Assembly (NCBI GenBank): GCA_027486405.1 | Contig: JAIXPD010000040.1 | Span: 1-64,000, forward strand | Direction of reading: 5' to 3' | DNA from: Azospirillum sp. | GTDB lineage: Bacteria; Pseudomonadota; Alphaproteobacteria; Azospirillales; Azospirillaceae | Length of the DNA stretch: 64,000 bases | In this document: piece by piece, positions 45,019 through 54,080 of the stretch | How positions within the stretch are numbered: the first letter of the stretch is position 1 | Layout: every line of letters begins with the position of its first letter | Position numbers and translations under genes: made by a program | Notes under the pieces: model-generated | Database searches by the model: none | Told to the model about the DNA's origin: nothing | Seen by the model: only the letters and a program-made list of their open reading frames with translations

Positions 45019-46056
45019 ATGCCTCTCCCGCCGCAAGCCTCCATGCCCCCCCTGACCCGATCCTCCCTGCTTCCCCGTGTCGTCCTGGTTGTTCTGCTGA
45101 TCGCCGCGCTGGCGTTGCCCAGTGTTGCCGCGTGGGCGGGGGAGCCGTTTTATGTGCGGTTGGGGGCGCGGATTCTGGTGTTTGCGCTGGCGGCGGTCAG
45201 TTTGGATCTGATCCTGGGCTTTGGCGGCATGGTCAGCTTCGGGCACGCGGCCTTTGTCGGCATCGGCGGCTATGTGGTCGGCATCCTGTTCGCCCATCAG
45301 GCCGATGGATCGACGCTGTTCGGTTGGCCGGGGACGACGAACGGCTGGATCGTCTGGCCGCTCGCCATGCTGGCCGGGGGGCTGGCGGCGCTGCCCATCG
45401 GGGCGATTTCGCTGCGCACCAGCGGCGTGCCCTTCATCATGATCACGCTCGCCTTTGCCCAGATGCTGTTCTACCTGATGACCGGGCTGAAGGCCTATGG
45501 CGGCGACGACGGCATCGCGCTGTGGAGCCGCACCAGCTTTCCCGGCGGCCCCAACATCGCCGATCACGCGACCTTTTATTACGTCACGCTTGGGTTGCTG
45601 GTCGTCACGCTGGGGCTGTGCTGGCGGCTGGTGAATTCGCGGTTCGGGCGGGTCATTCGCGGGGCCAAGGACAACGAACGGCGGATGCGGGCGCTGGGCT
45701 ATCCCGTCACCCGCTACAAGCTGACGGCCTTTGTCATCGCGGGCGCGCTGGCCGGGCTGGCCGGGGCGCTGCTGGCCAACGCCACCCTGTTCGTCGGGCC
45801 GCAATATCTGCATTGGAGCCGGTCGGGCGATCTCATCGTCATGGTGGTGCTGGGCGGCATCGGCACGCTGATCGGCCCGGTACTGGGGGCCGCCGCCCTG
45901 CTGCTGCTGGAGGAGTTCGTGCCGGAAGCGATGAATCTGGTCCAGGCGGGCCTGGGCGAGCATTGGAAAATCGTGCTGGGGCCGATCCTGCTGGCGCTGG
46001 TGCTGTTCGCCCGCAAGGGGTTGTGGGGTGTCGTCACCGGGGGGAACCGGGCATGA
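45019..46056 (+). CDS. livM: Branched-chain amino-acid-type ABC permease LivM
   Basis: This encodes 345 residues (if started at 45019) with about nine membrane helices. Typical segments are LDLILGFGGMVSFGHAAFVG, SGVPFIMITLAFAQMLFYLM, the loop GAKDNERRMRALGYPVTRYK and LIVMVVLGGIGTLIGPVLG. The start is uncertain: ATG codons at 45019 and 45043 are in frame and neither has a ribosome site, because a repeat array ends just upstream. The stop overlaps the livG start by 4 nt. It forms the permease pair with LivH. Confidence 0.93.
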   Translation: MPLPPQASMPPLTRSSLLPRVVLVVLLIAALALPSVAAWAGEPFYVRLGARILVFALAAVSLDLILGFGGMVSFGHAAFVGIGGYVVGILFAHQADGSTLFGWPGTTNGWIVWPLAMLAGGLAALPIGAISLRTSGVPFIMITLAFAQMLFYLMTGLKAYGGDDGIALWSRTSFPGGPNIADHATFYYVTLGLLVVTLGLCWRLVNSRFGRVIRGAKDNERRMRALGYPVTRYKLTAFVIAGALAGLAGALLANATLFVGPQYLHWSRSGDLIVMVVLGGIGTLIGPVLGAAALLLLEEFVPEAMNLVQAGLGEHWKIVLGPILLALVLFARKGLWGVVTGGNRA

Positions 46057-46829
46057 CCGGGACATCAACGCCCGCCGCGCCGATGCTGGAGACGCAGACC
46101 CTGGTCAAACGCTTTGGCGGGCTGGCCGCGACCGACCATGTGTCGCTGCGCGTCGCGGCGGGGGAACTGCACGCGCTGATCGGCCCGAACGGTGCCGGCA
46201 AAACCACGCTGATCGGCCAATTGTCCGGCGAACTGACGCCGGATTCGGGCCGCGTCCTGTTCGACGGGCGCGACGTCACCGCGCTGGGGGTGGACCAGCG
46301 GGCGCGGCGCGGGTTGGCGCGCAGCTTTCAGATCACCTCGGTCTTTCCCAGCTTTTCCGCGCTCGACAACGTGGCGTTGGCGGTGCAGGCCCACGCCGGG
46401 CACAGCTTCCGGTTCTGGGGCGACGCGGCGCGCGACCGGCGTTTGAGCGACCCGGCCCGCGCGGTGCTGGCGCGGGTGGGGCTGGCGGCGCGGGCCGACG
46501 TTCCGGCCTCCGCCCTGGCGCACGGCGAAAAGCGCCAGTTGGAATTGGCGATGGCGCTGGCGAGCGGGCCGAAGCTGCTGTTGCTGGACGAACCGATGGC
46601 GGGCATGGGGCCGGAGGAGTCGGCCCGCATGATCGATCTGCTGGCGGCGCTGAAGGGCAGCGTCACCATCCTGCTGGTGGAGCATGACATGGACGCGGTG
46701 TTCGCGTTGGCCGACCGCATCACCGTGCTGGTGCGCGGGGCGGCGCTGGCCAGCGGCAGCCCGGCGGCGATCCGCGCCGACGCCGCCGTGCGCGACGCCT
46801 ATCTGGGCGATGAGGGGGAGGCGGTGTGA
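46053..46829 (+). CDS. livG: ABC transporter ATP-binding protein LivG
   Basis: This 258-residue ATPase powers the transporter. Walker A is GPNGAGKTT at about residues 44-52, the Q-loop segment is ARSFQITSVFPSFSALDNV, the signature region reads ALAHGEKRQLELAMAL, and Walker B is LLLLDEPMAGMGPEES, followed by VEHDMDAVF. The long signature spacing and the insert with HSFRFWGDAARDRRL are typical of LivG. Start and stop overlap livM and livF by 4 and 1 nt, so translation is probably coupled. Confidence 0.95.
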   Translation: MTGTSTPAAPMLETQTLVKRFGGLAATDHVSLRVAAGELHALIGPNGAGKTTLIGQLSGELTPDSGRVLFDGRDVTALGVDQRARRGLARSFQITSVFPSFSALDNVALAVQAHAGHSFRFWGDAARDRRLSDPARAVLARVGLAARADVPASALAHGEKRQLELAMALASGPKLLLLDEPMAGMGPEESARMIDLLAALKGSVTILLVEHDMDAVFALADRITVLVRGAALASGSPAAIRADAAVRDAYLGDEGEAV

Positions 46830-47539
46830 TGGAACCCCTGCTGCGCATCGATGGCCTGACCGCCGCCTATGGCCAGAGCCAGGTCCTGTTCGGGATGAGC
46901 CTGTCGGTCGCCGCCGGGGAGGTCGTGACCCTGATGGGCCGCAACGGCATGGGCAAGACGACGACGATCCGCTCCATCCTCGGCCTGATGCGCCCGACCG
47001 GCGGCAGCCTGCGCTTTCAGGGGGTGGAACTGGCGGGCCTGCCGCCCCACCGCATCGCGCGGGCGGGCATCGCCCTGGTCCCGGAAGGCCGTCAGGTCTT
47101 CCCCACCCTGACCGTGCGGGAAAACCTGATCGCCACCGCCGCCAACCGGCAGAACCGCGCGAATCCCTGGACCATCGAGCGGGTGCACGCCCTGTTCCCG
47201 CGTCTGGCCGAACGCGGCGGCAATCTGGCCCGCAACCTGTCGGGCGGCGAACAGCAGATGCTGGCGATCGGGCGCGCCCTGATGACCAACCCGACCCTGC
47301 TGATCCTGGACGAGGCGACGGAGGGCTTGGCCCCGCTGGTCCGCGCCGAGATTTGGGAGTGTCTGGCCCGGCTGAAGGCGGAAGGCCAGGCGATCCTGGT
47401 GGTGGACAAGACCGTGGCGGCGCTGGCCCGGCTGGCCGACCGCCACCACGTCATCGAAAAGGGCCGTCTGGCCTGGAGCGGCGATTCCGCCGCGCTGCTG
47501 GCCGACCCGACCCTGAAGGAACGCTATCTCGGGGTGTGA
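46829..47539 (+). CDS. livF: ABC transporter ATP-binding protein LivF
   Basis: This 236-residue ATPase is the partner of LivG. Walker A is GRNGMGKTT, where Met replaces the more common Ala/Val; the signature is NLSGGEQQMLAIGRAL and Walker B is LLILDEATEGLAP. The ATG at 46829 overlaps the livG stop (TGATG arrangement). A GTG one codon upstream is possible but less likely. It is the last gene of the transporter unit; the downstream gene is convergent. Confidence 0.95.
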   Translation: MEPLLRIDGLTAAYGQSQVLFGMSLSVAAGEVVTLMGRNGMGKTTTIRSILGLMRPTGGSLRFQGVELAGLPPHRIARAGIALVPEGRQVFPTLTVRENLIATAANRQNRANPWTIERVHALFPRLAERGGNLARNLSGGEQQMLAIGRALMTNPTLLILDEATEGLAPLVRAEIWECLARLKAEGQAILVVDKTVAALARLADRHHVIEKGRLAWSGDSAALLADPTLKERYLGV

Positions 47540-47568
47540 ACGGCGCTGTCTTTGGGGAATGGGGGTCG

Positions 47569-48645
47569 TCACAACAGCGACAGTTGGTCCCCCGCTGCGG
47601 GCGGCGGTTTGAACTGGGTGCAGTCCAGGCGGAAATGGCGGGCCTCCAGCCCCAGCTTTTTGCGCGCCAGCAGGAAGCGGTTGCGCAGCAGGTCGGCGTA
47701 GACGCCGCTGCCCTTCATCCGGGTCCCGAACTCCGCCTGATAGAGCGCGCCCGCGCGGGTGTCGCGGACCAGCGCCATCACCCGGTCGGCCCGGTTGGGG
47801 ACATGGGCGCGCAACCACTCCTCGAACAGGTCTTTGATCTCCAGCGGCAGGCGCAACAGGATGTAGTTGGCGGCACCCGCCCCCGCCTCCCGCGCCGCCG
47901 TCAGGATGGCTTCCAGTTCGTGGTCGTTCAATGTCGGGATCATCGGGCTGGCGAGCACGGCCACCGGCACGCCCGCGTCGCTCAAGGCGCGGATGGCGGC
48001 GATGCGGCGCGGCGGGCTGCTGGCGCGCGGCTCCATGATGCGGGCCAGCGCGGGATCGAGCGTCGTCACCGACATCCCGACGGAGGCCAAGCCGTCCTCC
48101 GCCATCGGTCCCAGAATGTCGAGGTCGCGCACCACCAGCGCCGATTTGGTGATGAGGCTGACCGGCTGGCGGAAATCGCGGCACACCTCCAGAATCCGGC
48201 GGGTGATCCGCTCCGTCCGTTCGATGGGCTGGTAAGGATCGGTGTTCGCCCCCAGCGCCAACGGCTGGCAGACATAGGATTTGGCCCGCAGTTCGGCGGC
48301 CAGCAGCTCCGCCGCGTTGCGCTTGGCGAACAGCCGCGTTTCGAAATCCAACCCCGGCGACAGGCCGAGATAGGCGTGGGTCGGGCGGGCGAAGCAATAG
48401 ATGCAGGCGTGTTCGCAACCCTGATAGGGGTTGATCGACTGGTCGAACGGCACGTCGGGCGACTGGTTGCGGCTGATGATCGTCCGGGCGGAGGCCGGGG
48501 CCACCCGCGTCGTCACCCGGTCGGTCAGCGCCTCGTTCTCGCCCCAACCGTCGTCGGTCAGCACGCGGGTTTCGCGTTCGTACCGCGCGGTCGCGTTGCT
48601 GATCGCCCCGCGCCCCTTGGTCTTCTGTCGCTGAAGCTCGTCCAT
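47569..48645 (-). CDS. PA0069-family radical SAM protein
   Basis: This encodes 358 residues related to spore-photoproduct-lyase-like radical SAM enzymes. The cluster motif GCEHACIYCFARPTHAYLG has the CxxxCxxC spacing, followed by LALGANTDPYQPIER and LITKSALVVRDLDIL. The reaction of this family is unknown. The ATG at 48645 is preferred. A T-rich sequence further upstream belongs to the terminator of the next gene. It is convergent with livF, 29 bp away. Confidence 0.92.
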   Translation of the reverse strand: MDELQRQKTKGRGAISNATARYERETRVLTDDGWGENEALTDRVTTRVAPASARTIISRNQSPDVPFDQSINPYQGCEHACIYCFARPTHAYLGLSPGLDFETRLFAKRNAAELLAAELRAKSYVCQPLALGANTDPYQPIERTERITRRILEVCRDFRQPVSLITKSALVVRDLDILGPMAEDGLASVGMSVTTLDPALARIMEPRASSPPRRIAAIRALSDAGVPVAVLASPMIPTLNDHELEAILTAAREAGAGAANYILLRLPLEIKDLFEEWLRAHVPNRADRVMALVRDTRAGALYQAEFGTRMKGSGVYADLLRNRFLLARKKLGLEARHFRLDCTQFKPPPAAGDQLSLL

Positions 48646-48698
48646 GCCGCCGAGGGTAACGCGGATAAACGGGAACGTAAAGTGAACATTCGGACGTG

Positions 48699-48724
48699 AA
48701 AAAAGCCCCGCCACGCGGCGGGGC
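48699..48724 (-). terminator. Rho-independent terminator of the Pro/Ala-rich protein gene
   Basis: On the minus strand a perfect GCCCCGCC / GGCGGGGC stem with a 4-nt loop (GCGT) is followed by six T residues. It lies 57 bp after the stop codon of 48781-49653 and about 53 bp before the start of the radical SAM gene. Confidence 0.9.
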
Positions 48725-48780
48725 CGGAGTGGGCAGGGGGACAGCGGCGGGCGATGGCCGCGCCGCTGCCCCGCCAATCC

Positions 48781-49653
48781 TTACGAGGCCGGTTTGGCCG
48801 GTTCAGCCGCTGGGGCCGGAGCGGGTTCCGGAGCCGGAGCGGGAGCGGGCGTCGGCGCGGGCGCGGGCACCGGGGCAGGTTCCTGAGCCGGTGCGGGCGC
48901 GGGTGTCGGCGCGGGAGCCGGTGCCGGAGTGGGTTCCGGAGCCGGAGCGGGCGCGGGTGTCGGCGCGGGAGCCGGTGCCGGAGTGGGTTCCGGAGCCGGG
49001 GCAGGCGCGGGTGTCGGCGCGGGAGCTGGGGCCGGGGTTGGTTCCGGAGCCGGAGCGGGCGCGGGTGTCGGCGCGGGGGCCGGGGTGGCAGCAGCAGCAG
49101 CCGCAGCCGCAGCAGCGGCGGCCTTGGCCTTGGCGGCGTCCGCTTCGGCTTCGGCGGCGAGCGTGGCGGTCACGCATTCGGCCAGCGCGTCCAGGGTCTT
49201 GGCCGATCCGGTCAGCGGGTAGTTGGCGGTGACGGCACCGGCGCGCACCGACAGGGCGCGCCCGGCGCGGATCCCTTGCAGCAGGTTGGCGTTCTTGGTG
49301 ATGTCGAGCACCGCCCCTTGCCCGGCGACGACCGGAACATCCTCCGGCACGCCCTGGCCCTTGTCCACGCTGACGCGGATGCGGTCGGTCCCGCCGAAAT
49401 TCAGCGACCATTTCGGGTGGTTGACGGCCAGGAACAAGGCCCGGTCGCGGTCCTGCGACAGGGTCAGAATGCCGCCGGTCGCCGGGGTCAGCGACGCGGA
49501 GCAGCGCACCAGCTTGCTGTCGCCGTCAAAGCTTCGGACCCCGGTCCAGCCCTTCGCGTCTTCGATTGGAAAGGATTCAACGCGCTGTGCCAGCGCCGTG
49601 CCCGAAACCGTCGCCATCAGCATGGCGCCCCAGAAAGCCATCGACTGTCGCAT
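48781..49653 (-). CDS. Secreted protein with long Pro/Ala repeat tail
   Basis: This encodes 290 residues: a signal peptide (about 1-22, cut after ALA-Q), a globular part of about 150 residues (WTGVRSFDGDSKLVRCSASL, then LFLAVNHPKWSLNFGGTDRI), an Ala-rich helix, and a C-terminal tail of about 95 residues built from PAPAPTPAPAPAPEPT-type units. The tail could span peptidoglycan, as TonB-like Pro-rich linkers do (inference). GGAGG is 9 nt upstream of the ATG at 49653. The globular part resembles conserved alphaproteobacterial envelope proteins, but no named family is assigned. Confidence 0.75.
   Translation of the reverse strand: MRQSMAFWGAMLMATVSGTALAQRVESFPIEDAKGWTGVRSFDGDSKLVRCSASLTPATGGILTLSQDRDRALFLAVNHPKWSLNFGGTDRIRVSVDKGQGVPEDVPVVAGQGAVLDITKNANLLQGIRAGRALSVRAGAVTANYPLTGSAKTLDALAECVTATLAAEAEADAAKAKAAAAAAAAAAAATPAPAPTPAPAPAPEPTPAPAPAPTPAPAPAPEPTPAPAPAPTPAPAPAPEPTPAPAPAPTPAPAPAQEPAPVPAPAPTPAPAPAPEPAPAPAAEPAKPAS
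48810..49085. repeat. Tandem repeat coding for the Pro/Ala tail
   Basis: Units of 54 bp, each about 18 codons, recur four to five times with few changes (GCGGGCGCGGGTGTCGGCGC is a constant part as read on the plus strand). The repeat keeps the reading frame, so unit number can change without frameshift. Length variation between strains is likely. Confidence 0.85.
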
Positions 49654-49918
49654 AGGCGGTGCCTCCAAAATATCCCCAATTGAGGGATACCCAAGCCATT
49701 CGTCCAAGTCAAAGAAACGGACGTTTTGGTCAGGGCTTTCCGGTCGCAACCCCGCCGTTGCTCCCATGAAGGGATGACAGGGCGTTGACACTCAACCGCC
49801 TTGACGGGTGATGGGCCGGATCCTAGCCTGTTGTTTGGAGCGATTCCAAACTTTACCCGCTGTGGCGGATCGACCGAGCAAGGGGAACGCGGTGGACGGG
49901 CGCGACGCGGGGGAACCG

Positions 49919-50827
49919 ATGCGGCTGTGGGCGGGGATGGGGCGGGTCTTGGCCACCTCCTCCACCGTTGCGCTGCTGGCGCTGTGCGGGCTGTTGTTCG
50001 CCAGCCGGATCATGGTGACAAAGGCCGCGTTGGGCGCGGGCGCGCAGCCCTTTCAACTGGGGCTGATCGGCAACGCCGGGGCCGGGCTGTGCCTGCTGCC
50101 GTGGCTGTTGGCCTCTGGGCAGGGGCTGCCGCGCGGGTGGCGCGCGGGGGCGCTGTTCGTGGTGCTGGGCGTGGTCAGCGTCGCGGTGCCGACCGTGCTG
50201 TCGAATTTGGTGGTGCAGCGGGTGGGACCGGCCTACGCCGCCACCGTCTACGCCCTGTCGCCGCTGCTGACCATGAGCTTTGCCGCCGGGTTCGGGGTGG
50301 AGCGGATGTTTCCGCGCCGCGCCCTGGGCATCGGTCTGGGCTTTGTCGGCATGCTGACGCTGGTGTGGCAACAGGTGGCCGCGATTGATCTGGGGCAACC
50401 GGCCTGGGTGGTGATCGGGCTGGCGATTCCCGCCTGCGCGGCGCTGGGCAACATCATCCGGTCGGCCTTCTGGCCCGCCGGGGCCTCCGCCCTGGCCTTT
50501 TCCTGCGGGACCCTGTTCACCGCCAGCCTGACGCTGGGTCTGCTCGCCCCGCTGTTCGAGGATCCGCGCGGCTGGCGCTGGGCCGATCCGCCGATGCTGG
50601 GATGGACCCTGCTGCTGGTGGCTGCGTCGGCCGTGTCCTACTTGATGAACTTCCGCTTGCAGCGGATCGGCGGCCCGGTGGTGTTCAGCCAACTGGGCTA
50701 TTGGGGAACCGGCTTCGGCGTTCTGCTGTCGGCCCTGCTGTTCGGCGACGTGCTGACCGCGCTGTCGGTGCTGGGCCTGGGGCTGATCGTGTGGGGTGGC
50801 CTGCTGGCCAGACGCCCGCCGGGGTGA
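49919..50827 (+). CDS. DMT-superfamily (EamA) transporter
   Basis: This encodes 302 residues and about ten transmembrane helices in two EamA repeats. Examples are LFASRIMVTKAALGAGAQPF, VLSNLVVQRVGPAYAATVYALSP and the second-half FRLQRIGGPVVFSQLGYWG. The ATG at 49919 has GGGGGAA close upstream; a GTG at 49892 with AAGGGGA is a real alternative. The N-terminal frame is open to 49808. The substrate is unknown. The gene stands alone. Confidence 0.87.
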   Translation: MRLWAGMGRVLATSSTVALLALCGLLFASRIMVTKAALGAGAQPFQLGLIGNAGAGLCLLPWLLASGQGLPRGWRAGALFVVLGVVSVAVPTVLSNLVVQRVGPAYAATVYALSPLLTMSFAAGFGVERMFPRRALGIGLGFVGMLTLVWQQVAAIDLGQPAWVVIGLAIPACAALGNIIRSAFWPAGASALAFSCGTLFTASLTLGLLAPLFEDPRGWRWADPPMLGWTLLLVAASAVSYLMNFRLQRIGGPVVFSQLGYWGTGFGVLLSALLFGDVLTALSVLGLGLIVWGGLLARRPPG

Positions 50828-50906
50828 GGCGCGCTCACTTGCCGGTGAGACTTACGAATTTGTCAGGCGAGGGGCGTTGCGGCTTTGTTGGGGGTGGTCG
50901 CGCCGC

Positions 50907-51755
50907 TCAGACCTGGAACAGCTCGATCACCGCGCCGTTGGCCTCCAGCCCGGCGCAGACCAGTGGTCCGCCGAAGCCGCAACCGCCGTCCAGCGTCAGG
51001 CCGACCGGACCGGCGGACACGCCCCGGTGCAACGGGTCAAAGCCGCGCACCACGCGGGTGAAGGGGCCGTAAGGGGCGAGCAGTTTGGCGAAACCGCCGC
51101 TGCCCCACCAAAAGGCGTCGCCCTGGTCGGCCAGCGGGCGGGCGGGATCCAGACCGGCGCTGACCATCAGCACGCCGCCGTCGCCGTCTGCCGGGGCGGT
51201 CGGCGGCTGCGGTGCGCCGGTGTGGGCGGCGCGGCGCAGGGCGTTGAACAGGGTGTCGTGGCCGGGGTGGGTCTGCATCCGTTGGCGCAGGGCGCGGGTC
51301 CAGCGGCCCAGCATCACCGCCCCGCCGCGCGCGGCGGCCATTCCACTTTCTGATGTGCCGCCATAGGCGGCGAGCGTCGGGCCGACGCCCTGCTTCATCA
51401 TCCAGTCGAGCACCTGACGCGGGTCGGGGGCGAAGTGCAGTTGCAACAGCTTCTGCCACATCTCCTCCTGCGCCCCGCGCAGATAGACGATGTCGGTCGC
51501 CAGCATCCCCGGCACGGCGAGCAGCGCGCGGCGAAAGGCCAGCAACTGGTCGATGGTCTCGATGGTCCGTTCGCCATGACCGATCAGGTTGCCGAGATAG
51601 ACCAGCCGGTCGCCCGGGCGGAAGCGGCGGGCGATGGCGTGGTGCATCGCCTCCAACCGGTCGGGCTGGGCGTGGATCGCCCCGACCGCCCAGATGTGGC
51701 GGGGGCGGCCCAACGCGGCAAAGCGGGTGTCGGCGGTTTTCTGCTGGTCGGCCAT
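50907..51755 (-). CDS. Metallophosphoesterase-like protein
   Basis: This encodes 282 residues resembling calcineurin-type phosphoesterases: WAVGAIHAQPDRLEAMHHAI corresponds to the first metal motif (usually GDxHG, here AIHA), GDRLVYLGNLIGHGERTIE to the second (usually GDxxDRG, here GNLIGHG), and VYLRGAQEEM to the GNHE motif (here RGAQE). All three metal motifs are altered, so catalytic activity is doubtful. The start at 51755 is chosen because the long upstream frame overlaps the carD terminator. Confidence 0.7.
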   Translation of the reverse strand: MADQQKTADTRFAALGRPRHIWAVGAIHAQPDRLEAMHHAIARRFRPGDRLVYLGNLIGHGERTIETIDQLLAFRRALLAVPGMLATDIVYLRGAQEEMWQKLLQLHFAPDPRQVLDWMMKQGVGPTLAAYGGTSESGMAAARGGAVMLGRWTRALRQRMQTHPGHDTLFNALRRAAHTGAPQPPTAPADGDGGVLMVSAGLDPARPLADQGDAFWWGSGGFAKLLAPYGPFTRVVRGFDPLHRGVSAGPVGLTLDGGCGFGGPLVCAGLEANGAVIELFQV

Positions 51756-51833
51756 GCCCGTGCGAACGCCCACACCCTGCCCCGAATCCGTTCGGCGCGA
51801 AGTGTAGGCGTGTTGCGCAGCGGAAACAAAGCC

Positions 51834-51876
51834 GAAAAGAGAAACCGGCGCTGCGGATGGTCGCAGCGCCGGTTTC
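51834..51876 (-). terminator. Rho-independent terminator of carD
   Basis: A perfect 15-bp stem (GAAACCGGCGCTGCG / CGCAGCGCCGGTTTC) with a 6-nt loop is followed on the minus strand by TCTTTT. It lies 32 bp after the carD stop codon and insulates carD from the phosphoesterase gene. Confidence 0.92.
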
Positions 51877-51907
51877 AAAAGACAGACGATGAGTTCGGTG
51901 GCTTCGC

Positions 51908-52408
51908 TCAAGCCGCCTTCGACAGCACCGATTCCAGACGCTCCGTCGCCTTCATCTCGTCGATCATTTCGACGGCGGCGAGTTCGCGGGCCAGACGCTC
52001 CAGCGCCGCCTGGTAGATCTGGCGTTCGCTGTAGGACTGGTCGGACTGGTCGGTGCCGCGATACAGGTCGCGCACCACCTCGGCGATCGACACCGGGTCG
52101 CCGGAATTGATCTTGGCCTCATACTCCTGGGCGCGGCGGCTCCACATGGTGCGGCGCACGCGCGAACGGCCTTGCAGGGTCTCCAGCGCGACCTTGATCC
52201 GGTCCTTGGTGGACAGGCGGCGCAGGCCGGAGTTGCGGGCCTTCGGCACCGGAACCTTGAGCGTCATGCGCTCTTTCTCAAACGTGATCGCGTAGAGCTG
52301 AACCTCAAGGCCAGCGATGCTGTGGGTTTCGATCCCTTCGACTCGACCGACACCATGAGCCGGATAAACGACGAAGTCGCCGGCTTCGAAGTCAAGCTTG
52401 TTCGACAT
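51908..52408 (-). CDS. carD: CarD family transcription regulator (CdnL-like)
   Basis: This encodes 166 residues. The N-terminal RNA-polymerase-binding Tudor-like domain is visible (FEAGDFVVYPAHGVGRVEGIE), followed by the helical DNA-binding domain (LETLQGRSRVRRTMWSRRAQEYEAKINSG). Proteins of this family bind RNA polymerase beta and stabilise open complexes, especially at rRNA promoters. It has its own promoter (52594-52622) and terminator (51834-51876), so it is a single-gene unit. Confidence 0.95.
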   Translation of the reverse strand: MSNKLDFEAGDFVVYPAHGVGRVEGIETHSIAGLEVQLYAITFEKERMTLKVPVPKARNSGLRRLSTKDRIKVALETLQGRSRVRRTMWSRRAQEYEAKINSGDPVSIAEVVRDLYRGTDQSDQSYSERQIYQAALERLARELAAVEMIDEMKATERLESVLSKAA

Positions 52409-52593
52409 GTGGGTTGGCTCTCACTTCTCGCGATCACGCCATTTTGCCGCCCCGGTGGAAGGGGCGAAAAAAGACCGTGCGACGACTGTGGCGCCGTGGG
52501 GATGGGACCCATCCACGACGATCACAAACATCGGTTCAGTCCTTGGACGTTGGGAGCGCCGGCAATGGCGCGAAGGCCGGCGTCTGGGCGCGC

Positions 52594-52622
52594 ATTATAG
52601 CGATGTTACTGCCAAGTTACAA
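52594..52622 (-). promoter_or_regulatory. Sigma70-type promoter of carD
   Basis: On the minus strand TTGTAA, a 17-bp spacer and a perfect TATAAT are present. Transcription would start near 52587, giving a leader of about 180 nt before the carD ATG. A TATAAT is rare in this G+C-rich sequence, which supports the call. Confidence 0.75.
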
Positions 52623-52639
52623 AGGGAACGCGCAGCAAG

Positions 52640-52664
52640 CCGGACGGTTTTCTCCACCGTCCGG
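52640..52664. terminator. Hairpin downstream of fdxA
   Basis: A perfect 9-bp stem (CCGGACGGT / ACCGTCCGG) with a 7-nt loop lies between fdxA and the carD promoter. There is no clear T-run on the minus strand, so it is only a possible terminator for fdxA. Nothing else is recognised in the 341-bp spacer 52409-52749 apart from this and the promoter. Confidence 0.45.
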
Positions 52665-52749
52665 CCATGGCCGACTTGACCATTTTGCATAGCAACATGC
52701 GTAAGGTCCGAGCGCGAATCCGCCCCGACTCCGTCCCTTGGTCCTGGGT

Positions 52750-53085
52750 TTAGGTGCTGGACCCCGGCTTGGGCGACAGATATTGCAGCTTGTCGGCCTT
52801 GCCCTTCCAGGCGTCGGCGTCGGGCAACGCGTCTTTCTTGCGGGTGATGTTGGGCCACTGACCGGCGTAGTCGCGGTTCAGCTCCAGCCACTTGGTGGCG
52901 CGGTCGTCGGTGTCGGGAACGATCGCTTCGGCGGGGCATTCCGGCTCGCACACGCCGCAGTCGATGCACTCATCCGGGTGGATGACCAGCATGTTTTCAC
53001 CCTCGTAGAAGCAATCCACGGGGCAAACCTCGACGCAGTCGGTGTACTTGCACTTGATGCAATCGTCGGTGACGACGTAAGGCAT
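52750..53085 (-). CDS. fdxA: Ferredoxin FdxA, 7Fe type
   Basis: This encodes 111 residues. Cysteines C9, C17 and C50 are placed for a 3Fe-4S cluster, and C21, C40, C43 and C46 for a 4Fe-4S cluster, as in Azotobacter-type 7Fe ferredoxins; the segments are [21 protein letters not shown] and [12 protein letters not shown]. The C-terminal extension ([20 protein letters not shown]) is also typical. GGAGAG lies 9 nt before the ATG at 53085. FdxA beside carD is a common alphaproteobacterial arrangement. Confidence 0.96.
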   Translation of the reverse strand: MPYVVTDDCIKCKYTDCVEVCPVDCFYEGENMLVIHPDECIDCGVCEPECPAEAIVPDTDDRATKWLELNRDYAGQWPNITRKKDALPDADAWKGKADKLQYLSPKPGSST

Positions 53086-53171
53086 GATCTTTTCTCTCCG
53101 CTCTTCCAGCCGCAGGATTCGGACCCGTCGCATCCGAATTGGCCCTGCCGGATTGCCAACCCGCCGCCTCC

Positions 53172-54080
53172 CTAGCACGCCGCCGCAAGCGGCTTCAACC
53201 CTGTCGGTGGTGTGGGCGTTTGCGTCGCGGGATCCGCCGCGACGGTGGCGAGGAAGCCGCGCAGGCTTTGGGTTTCCACACTGTCGATCCGGCGGACGAA
53301 CAGGGTGGGCATCCGGGCCAGCGGATCGGGCAGGGCGCGCCAGGACAGGCGGTGCTGCCACGGCTCGCGCTCCACCACCGAACGCGGCAGAACGGTGACG
53401 CCCATGCCCGCCCCGACGCAGCCCAGGATGGCGTCGAGCGAGCCGAACTCCATCACCCGGTAGGGCACGCGCCCGGCGTCGCGCATCACCATTTCCGCCC
53501 GCCCGCGATAGGCGCAGGCCCGGCCGAAGCCGATCAGCGTGTGCCGCCCCGCCGTCCCGCTCACCCCGGTGGCCGGTTCGACCAGCACCAGTTCCTCGTC
53601 AAAGACCGGGGTGGCGATCAGATCGGGATGGTCCACCGTGCCGCCGACGAACGCCCCGTCGATCCGTCCGGCCAGCACCTCGACCAACAGGGTTTCGGTC
53701 GGGCCGGGGGTGATGGTCAGCTCCACCGCCGGGTGATCGGCGTGAAAGCGCGCCAGGATGGGGGGCAGCCGCACCGCCGCCGTCGATTCCATGGTCCCGA
53801 CGGTCAGACGCCCGCCGCGCCCGGCGGCGTCGGCCACCGCGTCGCGCGCCTGGGCGACCAGCCGCAGCACCCGGTCGGCGTAATCGGCCAGCACCCGCCC
53901 CGCCGGGGTCGGGGCCATGCCCCGGCTCATCCGGTGGAACAGATCGACGCCCAAATCCTCCTCCAGCCGCTTGATCCGCGCGGTGACGTTCGACTGGACG
54001 CAATGCAGGCTGTCCGCCGCCCGGCTGACGCTGCCGGTTTCGGCCACCGCCTTCACCACCCGCAAGCCCGCGAGATCCAT
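53172..54080 (-). CDS. LysR-family transcriptional regulator
   Basis: This encodes 302 residues: a winged HTH ([20 protein letters not shown], then [16 protein letters not shown]) and an effector domain ([20 protein letters not shown]). The QSNVTARI recognition helix is typical of the subgroup found next to YbfB-type MFS genes. It is divergent from exactly such a gene at 54274, with a 193-bp spacer likely holding the shared operator. The ATG at 54080 begins [10 protein letters not shown]. Confidence 0.9.
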   Translation of the reverse strand: MDLAGLRVVKAVAETGSVSRAADSLHCVQSNVTARIKRLEEDLGVDLFHRMSRGMAPTPAGRVLADYADRVLRLVAQARDAVADAAGRGGRLTVGTMESTAAVRLPPILARFHADHPAVELTITPGPTETLLVEVLAGRIDGAFVGGTVDHPDLIATPVFDEELVLVEPATGVSGTAGRHTLIGFGRACAYRGRAEMVMRDAGRVPYRVMEFGSLDAILGCVGAGMGVTVLPRSVVEREPWQHRLSWRALPDPLARMPTLFVRRIDSVETQSLRGFLATVAADPATQTPTPPTGLKPLAAAC

